Shown: one piece after another, positions 29,174 through 37,727 of the stretch | Layout: every line of letters starts with the position of its first letter | Numbering within the stretch: the first letter of the stretch is position 1 | Origin: Ophiosphaerella korrae | Lineage: Eukaryota; Ascomycota; Dothideomycetes; Pleosporales; Phaeosphaeriaceae | Assembly (NCBI GenBank): GCA_028456385.1 | Contig: JALNQF010000379.1 | Coordinates: 1-37,727, forward strand | Length of the DNA stretch: 37,727 bases | Reading direction: 5' to 3' | Made by a program: the position numbers and the translations under genes | The notes under the pieces: generated by a model | What the model saw: the letters and a program-made list of their open reading frames with translations, nothing else | What the model was told of the DNA's origin: nothing | Databases searched by the model: none

Positions 29174-30652
29174 ACTATCTGAATTTTGCTAGGAGGCTGA
29201 CGTTACAGCCAGAGCGAGTAGTTTTGAGTAGAACTGCTGATGCAGCTACTAGAGACTCCTTACTGCCTACAGCATCAACTGCCCGTTTGCTGCGCTTGTT
29301 CTTCTAAGTAGATAAACTTAAAGCCTTCCTCTTCTACCTCTAGCTAGGTTGTATAGAGTTCTTAGTGTTAATAGCTGCGCGCTAGGCTACGCGCTAAGCC
29401 ACCTTCTCTGCCCTCTCCTTCTCCTTTACCAACTTAGCTGCCTCTCGCGCTACACGCTTCTCCTTAGCTAGCTTCTTCTTGTATTAGCGAGTAGTCTATT
29501 ATAGCTCTCTTCTCTTAGCCTTTTAAACTTTCTCCTACTCTTTCTCTTACTCCTCTACCTTCTTGCAATAGTAAGCCTCTCTTACCTTACGTAGCGACTA
29601 GAAGATAGCCCTACTATAGTACTCTTCGCGCTACTAGAGGTTAAGAGGGTTACTCTTTTTCTTATACCTCTCTTAAATACTAAGAGCTACTTATAGTCTT
29701 TTATTCTTATATTATACAAGCTTATATTAAGTTTAAAGGTAGTAGAGCAAAGTCCTTAGTATCTTAACCTAAGGTTAGGTAGTATCCTTTATAGTACTTT
29801 AGATAAAGCTATCTATCTACCTCTAGTTACTATTATAGAGGCTTAACAGCAATATAGAGCTCTAGCTCTTATTAGCTAGTAAGTAATTAAACTATTTAAG
29901 GATCCTATTAGCGTCTTTTAGCTAGATACTTGTAGCTTTAAATAACTTAAGTATTATTAAAGATTTAAAAGTCTTTATCTAGGCTTACTAAAAGAGTAGA
30001 AAGAAGTTGCCTTTACTAACTAAGATAAGGCCTTAGGCCTACTAAAGGTAGTTATTAAGTTTAACTATATAAGTAGACACAAGAGGCCTAAATATTACTA
30101 TATTAAGTAGCTAAAAGGAGTAAGTTAAATAGGGAAAAAAGATAGTATAAGGTAGACTTTACGCAAGATAACTTAATAAGGTAGTTTTAACAATTAACTA
30201 AAAAGAGTAAATAGTAGATAAAGCTATCTAAGTAAGTACTAGGTATATATACCTAGTAGCTTACTAAGCGCTAACTAAAAGTAGATAGGTAGTTAAATAT
30301 TAGTAAGTTGTAAACTTATTAATATATTAGTAAGTTGCAAACTTACTAATATTAGTATAAAAATAAGAGATATAAGGGATAACTCTCTTATAGATAGTAA
30401 GTAAGATCTAATTTTTATTATAATAGTTAATAAAATCTAGAGTAATATAAGAGCTATACTTATCTATAATAAATAACTAATATAAGCGTCTAGCTTTAGT
30501 AGTAATATAGTAGTTAAACACCTACTTAAGCTAGGCTAAACTAACGTTATTATTTGTCTATCTAGATAGAGATAAGCTAACAAAGACTTAATACTCTCTA
30601 ACCTTAATTACGTCTACTTATACTAATCTTATAGCTCTTTAGGTAGCTTTGT
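29174..30652 (-). pseudogene. Fot1/pogo-like transposase relic 2, interrupted
   Basis: Read on the minus strand, 30650-30398 gives RLY-x-LFIIDKYSSYITLDFI, the relic of the second catalytic Asp block (normally L-D-G-H-G-S-H). After the solo LTR (30146-30392) the frame resumes with FFPYLTYSF and LLNIVIFRPL, the relic of P-P-H-S-T-H..L-Q-P-L-D with the third catalytic Asp now Asn. Then come VKLNNYLQ and ILVSKGNFF. The C-terminus (29700-29174) is a Lys/Glu/Arg/Ala-rich coiled-coil tail (KEKRVAREAAKLVKEKERAE) ending near LLAKFR, typical of fungal Fot1-like transposases. Stops fit RIP. The N-terminal part should lie beyond the Gypsy nest, outside the window. It differs from the element at 8635 in catalytic block and tail, so it is another subfamily. 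Confidence 0.75.
30146..30392 (-). repeat. Solo LTR, copy 1 (247 bp)
   Basis: Its ends are TATAAGG and CTTATA, RIP-mutated from TGTAAGG/CCTTACA. It is flanked by the 5-bp target duplication GATAG (30141-30145 and 30393-30397). It is the reverse complement of the element at 34987-35284. The centre holds two units of a palindromic TTAGTAAGTT.AACTTACTAA motif. TG..CA tips plus a 5-bp duplication point to a solo LTR. Confidence 0.8.
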
Positions 30653-32111
30653 TGTAATAGGCTTACTAGAGTCGACTTCCTAATAGCTTAAAGGGTGTTA
30701 GTAGATTAAGAGTTAATAACAAGGTTCGTATAGTAATCTATAATAGACTATAAACAATAGAAGATGTTTTGTAACTGTTTTAGTATTATCGCTCGTAGTT
30801 AACAATTAAATTACTAATACTATCCTAATAATATATATTACTACTAACTATATACCTAGGAGTCTTAGCTAACTTTATACTTTGTGTTTACTAAGATTAT
30901 AAATTATAAATCTATTACGTATTTAGCTTTATACTTTGTATTTACTAAGATTGCAAATCGCGAATCTATTATATATCCCTATTGTAGTTAGTTTCCTAAT
31001 CTAGTTTGTTACCCTATAGATTATATATATTGTTATTATCTATAGTAAGGCTAATTAGTTTAAATTAGTTTTCTCTTGTTACTACTATAATACTATTCCC
31101 CTCTCTAGGTAGGTTCTTATTTCTCTATCCTAGGCCTAAGGTTATTAGTCTAGTTTCTTTATTTATCTCTAGTTCTTTATTATTCTCTATATCTTCGCGT
31201 TCTAATTGTAACAAACTCTTTCTTATTACTTATATTACTTGTAATAGAGTTAAAATATTTCCTTGTGCCTATTATACTTAATTAAAGCTTACTTACCTTA
31301 TATCCTTAAAGGATAGCAAATACTATAACAAGTGTATTCTAGCTAATATTTAATATAAGTATACTCCTTCTAGTATCTCTCTTATAGAGTATAAGTACTT
31401 AATTTCTATATAGTCTCTTCTTGCTAAGTTATATAAGGTAAGCTATTAACTAAGCTTAAGAGATACTATTATTATAGCTCGTAGAGGTAGAGGCTAAGTA
31501 TAAGCTAACTTATTATAAGCTAGTAGATCTTTATTTACGTATTAAGCGTCTTTGTAAGATAAAGGCTTATAATAATACTAAATTGTCTAAATAGTCTCGT
31601 GCCTTAGAGGCTAAGATAGACCTTAAGGATATAGTATAGGCTATTCTAGCTCTTATTGTATTAGACGTTTCTAACGCCTCCCTATTTAGCGCTAGTAGTA
31701 CTAATTTTCTTAATTTACTATAAGGTAGTCTAGGGGGTTTTAACTTTAGAAGTCCTCTAGTTTCTTAGAGTAGTTAAGATTGTCTTTTAGTTCCTATGTT
31801 TCTTCCTATAGTTACCCTTTCTCGTCTATACCTATTTATTTTACTAGGTAGTAGTTCCTTCTATTATAGAACTAGTATACTAGGATTTCTTTAACTTTCT
31901 ATTCTTCTTATTCTCTATATATATCTACTTTATACACTAGTAGTTCTAATTTTTATAGTACTTGTTCTAGTAGTACTACGTAGAAGGTTAGGTATATCCT
32001 TATCTTATTTAGTAGTTTTAGCTTAAATATAACTAGTGTAACTTCTTTCTTAATTTTATATAGTCTTATCTTAACGTAGTCTAGTTTAGAACTTAGTTTC
32101 TTACTTTTAAT
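30653..32111 (-). mobile_element. Gypsy element 2, 3' part
   Basis: It has an LTR at 30653-31092 (TGTAATAGG start, about 440 bp, same family as Gypsy 1) followed by 1.0 kb of 3' internal sequence parallel to 10681-11700. The copy is inserted in the Fot1-like transposase (left flank TTTGT). It is itself cut at 32111 by Gypsy 3, so the rest, including its 5' LTR, must lie beyond the window end. It is heavily RIPped with no open frame. Confidence 0.8.
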
Positions 32112-32553
32112 TGTAATAGGTGTTACTAGGGTTAACCTCCTAGTATCTTAAAAGTATTAGTAGATTACAAGGTAATAGTAAAAGCTTATATTTATAATCT
32201 ATATTAACTATAAACAATAGAAGATGTTTTACAACTATCTTATATTAGCGTTCTATAGTTAAAGGATTAAATTACTAATACTATCTTAATAATGTGTATT
32301 ACTACTAACTATATACCTAAAGTTCTTAGCTAGCTTTGTGCTTTGTATTTACTAAGATCGCGAATTACAAATTTATTACGTACTTAGCTTTATACTTTAT
32401 ATTTACTAAGATCGCGAATTGCAAATTTATTACGTATCCCTATTGTAGTTAGTTTCTTAATTAAGTTTATTACCCTATAGGTTGTATATATTGTTATTAT
32501 CTATAGTAGGGCTAATTAGTTCTAATTAGCTTCCTCTTATTATAGTTGTAACA
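32112..32553 (-). repeat. Gypsy 3, 3' LTR
   Basis: It begins TGTAATAGGTGTTACTAGGG and ends AGTTGTAACA. It keeps the CA end lost in Gypsy 1 and 2 and carries the 54-bp tandem duplication. Confidence 0.85.
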
Positions 32554-34986
32554 CTATTCCCTCTTCTAGATAGGTTCTTGTTCCTCTATCCTAAGGCTAA
32601 AGTTATTAGTCTAGTTTCTTTATTTATTGTTAACTTATTATTCTCTATATCTTCCTACTCCTAGCGTAATAAACTTCTTCTTATTACTTATATTACTTAT
32701 AATAGGGTTAAAATATTTCTTTACGCCTATTACTCTTAGTTAAAGCTTACTTGTTTTATATCTTTAAAGGACAGTAAGTACTATAGTAAGTATATTCTTA
32801 CTAATATTTAGCACAAATATATACCCTCTAGTATTTCTCTTACTAAGTATAAGTACTTAATTTCTATATAGTCTCTTCTTATTAAGTTATATAGGGCGAG
32901 CTATTAACTAAGCTTAAGAGATACTATTATTATAGCTCGTAGAAGCTAAGGCTAAGCGTAAGCTAATTCTTTATAAGCTAGTAGATCTTTATTCTTATAT
33001 TAAGCGTCTTTGTAAGATAAAGGCTTATAATAACACTAAATTATCTAAATAGTCTTATACCTTAGAAGCTAAGATAGACCTTAAGGATACTATTTAGGCT
33101 ATTCTAGCTCTTATTACATTAGACGTTCCTAACGCCTCTTTATTTAACGCTAGTAGTGCTAATTTTCTTAGTTTACTACAAGGTAGTCTAGAAGGTTTTA
33201 ATTTTAGAAGTCCTCTAGTTTCTTAAGATAGTTAAGGTTTTCTTCTAGTTCTTATATATTTTCCTATAGTTGTCCTTTCTTGTCTATACCTATCTATTTT
33301 ACTAAGTAGTAGTTTCTACTATTGTAAAACTAATATACTAGGATTTCTTTAACTTCCTATTCCTCTTATTCTCTATACGTATCTACTTTATATACTAGTA
33401 GTTCTGCGTTTTATAGTACTTGTTCTAGTAGTACTACGTAGAATATTAGGTATATCCTTATCTTATTTAGTAGCTTTAGTTTAAATATAACTAGCGTAAC
33501 TTTCTTCTTAATCTTATATAGTCCTATTTTAACGTAGTCTAGTTTAGAACTTAGTCTCTTACTCTTAATATTCTTTTGTACTAACTATACTTTTTCTCTC
33601 TTTCTAAATTAGGGTTCTTCTTTATACTTCTTATTATAATACTTAGTTATTTAGTTGTATAGGAATTCTACATCCTATCTTAATTAATTGTATATATCTC
33701 TAAGTCTATTAGCAAAGTTTTCTCCTCTTAGAAACTAAGATATCTAATTTCTTAGTATTCTATATACGCTAGGGTTAAATCTATAATTTGTAAAAAAGGA
33801 TAATACTCTTATTACTATATTCTTTACGCTATTATATACTAACTGTACTATAGGTAGTAGCTATACCTAGTTATTCTAATTATAATTAAGGTAGTATCTT
33901 AAGTATTACTCTACTATTTAATTTATTTGTTCTAACTATCTATCTATTTATAGATAGTATACTATAGATATTACGTATTTAATTCTTAATTATACTATTA
34001 TTGTTCCCTATAGTTTCAATATAAATTGTATATCTCTATCTATAATAATCTTGTCTAGAATACTATATTAGCTAACTATAGTTCCTAGGACCTAATATAT
34101 AGTAACCTCTATCCTACTCTTCTCTTTATATAGTTTAAAGTATATATACTTTATAAGTTTATTTACTATTATAAGTATTCTATTATACTCTACTCCTAAT
34201 ATTAGATCTTTTAACTTTAGTAGCTTCGTAATAAAGTCTATTATTATTATTCTCTAGAGTTACTCTAGTACTTTAACTAGTTATAATATTCTATATAGTA
34301 TATGTCTATTATACTTATTTCTATAATATTTAGTATAGTCTTATAGTACTTCTTCTACTAGTTATCTTACCTTTAGGATGTAGTAGTCTTTTAAGAGTCT
34401 ATTTAGTATTTTCTTAATTCTCTAGTATCTATATACTAGTAGTTTATAGAATCTTTGTATAAATTCTCTTTAGATCTTTCTTAGAATATAAATTCTTCTA
34501 TAGGCTTATACAAATCCTTCTTAGATTTCTAGTTTCTCTATTTCTTTAGATACTTCTTGCGTTATTTTCTAAATATATTTATCTAGCTCGCTACTTGTTC
34601 TTTTAAGTATTGTAGCTATCTTAAGTATATTTAAGACTAAGTGTCCTTTATTATTCTTAACTAGAACTATACTAGTTATACTTACTTCTTCTTATAAGTC
34701 TAGTCTTCTACTAAGGGCGTCTATAAATTAGTTGTCTTTCCCTTTTATATATATAATTTCTAAGTTAAATATTAATAAGTATTCCTACTATCTTATATAT
34801 TGTTATAATAGTTCTTTATTTATTATAAATCTTATAAGATTCTTATAGTCTATATAGACTTTTATTCTATATTTTACTCTTTATAAGTATACTCTCTATT
34901 ATTTAAATACTTTATAGATTACTAGTATCTCCTTGTTGTAGATTAAGTAGTTAAGCTCTACTAGCTTTATCTTCTTAGAGTAGTAT

Positions 34987-35284
34987 TGTAAGGGAGTTAT
35001 CCCTTATATCTCTTATTTTCGTACTAATGTTAGTAAGTTTGCAACTTACTAACATAGTAAACTTACTAACATTACAAACTTACTAATATCGCAAACTTAC
35101 TAACATGTTAGTAAGTTTATAACTTACTAATATTTAACTACTTTTCTACTTTTAGTTAGCGCTTAGTAGGCTACTAGGTATATATACCTAGTACTTACTT
35201 AGATAGCTTTATCTACTATTTACTCTTTTTAGTTAATTGTTAAAACTACCTTATTAAGTTATCTTGCGTAAAGTCTACCTTACA
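34987..35284 (+). repeat. Solo LTR, copy 2 (298 bp)
   Basis: It starts TGTAAGGGAGTTATCCC and ends GTCTACCTTACA. The flanking duplication is AGTAT (34982-34986 and 35285-35289). The empty site is seen in Gypsy 1 near 13105 (AGAAGTATTTAAC), which proves an insertion. Inside are a 29-bp near-perfect palindrome (35027-35055, ATGTTAGTAAGTTT and its reverse complement) and three or four further AACTTACTAA units, more than in copy 1, which explains the length difference. Confidence 0.85.
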
Positions 35285-37727
35285 AGTATTTAACTAAATA
35301 TTCTTATTTAGTCTTTAGGTCTTCCTGTATTAGTGCTATTCTATAGACTAAGTTAGATACGTCTATTTTTACTATTACTAGTAGATCTAGGTTATATATT
35401 TTAATAACTAGGTTTTCTATAAACTTTCTTTTAATTATTTTAAATACCTCTTTGTATTCTTTTATCTATTTAAATAGCGTATCTTTCTTTATAAGTCTTA
35501 TTATTAGTTCTATATCTTTAGACTATCTTACTATTAATTTCTTATAGAAATTTACTAACCTATAAAATTATTGTACCTCTTTTAGGTTCTTAGGTATTAG
35601 CTATTCTTTAATTAACTTAATCTTTACTAGGTTAATTCTAATTTTTCCTAGTTCTATAATAAACCTAAGGAAATCTATTTCTTTTATATAGAATTTGTAT
35701 TTTCTTATCTTAAGAAATAATTTATTTTCTACTAGTCTCTCTAGTACCTTATATACGTGTTATACGTATTCTTCCTCTATTTCTAAGAATATAAGGATAT
35801 TGTCTAGGTATATAAATGTAATTTTATCTAAGTACTCTCTTAGTACTATATTAATTCTTTCTTAAAATACAGCTAGTGCGTTTATTAAGCTAAATAGTAT
35901 AACTAAGTATTTATATAGTCTTTATTATATTCTAAATACTATTTTGTATTTATCTCTTTCTCTAATTCTAATTTAGTAGTAGGCGTTCTAGATATCTAGT
36001 TTTGTAAAGATTTTAGCTTTTTATATTTTACTTTATATTTTATCTATTTGTAGTAAGAGGTATTAGTTTTTATTTATAACTACGTTAGTCTTTTAGAAAT
36101 CTACGTAAGGTCTCTTATTACTTATTCCTTTTTTATCTACAAATATTAGTCTATAAGCTACTAAAGATTTAGATTCTTTTATTTATTCTTTTTTTATTGC
36201 GTCTCATATAAATACTTGTTTAATCTTAGACTCTTCTTCTATTTTTTAGTAGACTAGGCTCTATCCTACGTCTTTACCTTTTTCTATTTCTATCGCTAAA
36301 TCTTATAGCTAATATTCTAGAAGGTAGTCTTTAGGTTCTATAAGCTACTATTCCTATTTCTTATATTCTTCTAGGAATTCTCCTTTACAAGTATTTATGT
36401 TAGCATTTAGCTTCTCTATCTTGTTATAGCTAATCTTACCTGTTCTCTAGTTAATGTATAGGTTAGTTATCTATAACTATAGCATTTCTAGTATAATTTC
36501 CTATTCCTTATTAATTATTGTTATGTCTATAACTATATTTTTAATTATTATCTCTTCTAATTCTAGTATAGAGGGAACTATCTCGAACCTAATAGGTTCT
36601 TAGAATAGTTTTCCTTTAATTATACTTAGTTGTTAAGGGTATTTCTTTGTTATATACTTTATTCCTTAGTTTTCTACAAACTTCTTTAATATTAAGTTCT
36701 TCGTAGCTCTACTATTAATTATTAATTGTACTCTCCTTCCTTAGTATATACCTATTTTTATAATATATAAGCCTCTTATACTTTCTAGCTGTTCTTGCTT
36801 AGGTAGTTTTGTAAATTATCTATTCTTCTATAGCTATAGCCTTATCTTAAGCTTATATTCTTTATACTTAAGATATTTGTTGTACGTGTATTTATACTAT
36901 AGTCCTCCTAGGACGTATTTCTTTAATAACTTTAGTCTAGGTTTTACTACTACGTAACCTTCTTCTAGGATTATTTCTTATCCTTAGATGTCTTCTACTA
37001 GAATTACTCTTATATAATTATAGCCTCTTTTTTTTATAAGCTATATATTATTATTTACTTTAGAGTTCCTATATATAATACAATTCTTATCTAGGTATAA
37101 TATCTATAATACTTTAAAGTGTACTAGATATTTTAGATCTATTACTTTATTATCCTCTTTTTAGTATTTATCTTTTCTAGGTGTATTAGTAGTTAGGATA
37201 TAGTACACTATTAGTACTCTTAGTGTATAAGCTTTATTTATCTGTTGCGTCTTTCTTGCGCAGTATTACTACTCTCTTAGTATAGGTATTCTTCTTACCG
37301 CAACTATATATTACTTTATCTATTCTTTAAATAGTATAAACTTTATATTCTTAGGATTACGTTCTTTTTAGTCTTTATACGCTTCCTCTATACTTATAAC
37401 TAGTAAGTATTTCTAAACAAATTGCTATTTTTGCCTTTATTCTACTATATCTATTATTATATAGCTATTATAACTATATATATCTAGCTAGGTATACTCT
37501 ATACCTCTTATACTAGTTTACTTCTTGCTTCCTCGTAGTCCTTTAGGAGAAGCCGTAGTAGTCTCTTTATCTAGTACTAGTTCTTTAGCTTAGATTAATA
37601 GTACTAAGGGCCTTACCCTCTTTAAATCTTCTATTAGTAGGTCTATTACGTAGGTAGTCTCTTCTAGCTACGCTTTTATTTATTCTTCTTTTATTACTAC
37701 TACTCTATTTCTCTATTATAAGAAGTA

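Larger units (their letters stand above)
32112..37727 (-). mobile_element. Gypsy element 3, cut by the window end
   Basis: The 3' LTR is at 32112-32553 (TGTAATAGG..GTAACA, 442 bp). Internal sequence parallels Gypsy 1 from 10681 to about 15540, so integrase, RNase H, RT and part of gag are present as RIPped remnants. The RT active site at about 35780-35810 reads IYLDN-ILIF, with the same Asp to Asn change as Gypsy 1. It is inserted into Gypsy 2 (left flank TTAAT). A solo LTR interrupts the RT region at 34987. The gag start and 5' LTR lie outside the window. Confidence 0.85.

Overview
This window looks like accessory DNA from a filamentous ascomycete (Pezizomycotina). Three things point that way. 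Where introns can be read they are short (about 47-64 nt), with GT..AG ends and CTAAC- or CTGAT-like branch sites. The gene families are typical of expanded fungal sets: atypical protein kinases, an APH-type phosphotransferase, a GNAT acetyltransferase and a CBM21 fragment. About half of the window has been turned into TpA-rich, stop-riddled sequence, as expected after repeat-induced point mutation (RIP). No rRNA, tRNA or CRISPR was seen.

Bases 1-8634 have ordinary base composition but form a gene graveyard. They hold a broken gene of unknown function, two small ORFs, a protein-kinase-like gene with a stop inside the catalytic loop, an APH-like gene broken at several points, an unnamed fungal gene broken by two frameshifts, two foldback repeats, and a GNAT gene with two introns and one frameshift. 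The lesions here are mostly indels and single stops, so this part decayed without RIP.

Bases 8635-18156 form one clean nested insertion. A pogo/Tigger-type DNA transposon has 38-bp inverted repeats and a TA target duplication. Its transposase is split by a complete Ty3/Gypsy element (10240-17259) with two 441-bp LTRs and a 5-bp target duplication. Both are heavily RIPped. After it comes a nearly complete second kinase pseudogene (18439-19642), then a CBM21 fragment.

Bases 20442-25300 hold a decayed Helitron (Rep/helicase on the minus strand). Its 5' end is fused to a piece of an LTR-bearing repeat, and that piece lies head to head with a second copy. Bases 25519-25952 hold 3-4 nearly identical WD40 repeats of the kind found in fungal NLR (NWD/HET-E-like) genes, with RIP-type stops. 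Minisatellites follow, then a complete 170-bp LTR, and then the only long uninterrupted non-repeat ORF of the right half (27319-28008, minus).

From 29174 to the window end lies a second transposon nest. A Fot1/pogo-like transposase relic was hit by a solo LTR and by a Gypsy element. That Gypsy copy was hit by another Gypsy of the same family, which in turn carries a solo LTR of the first kind. The nest runs past the window end. None of the protein-coding relics looks fully functional apart, possibly, from the 27.3-28.0 kb ORF and one very small ORF near 1.2 kb.
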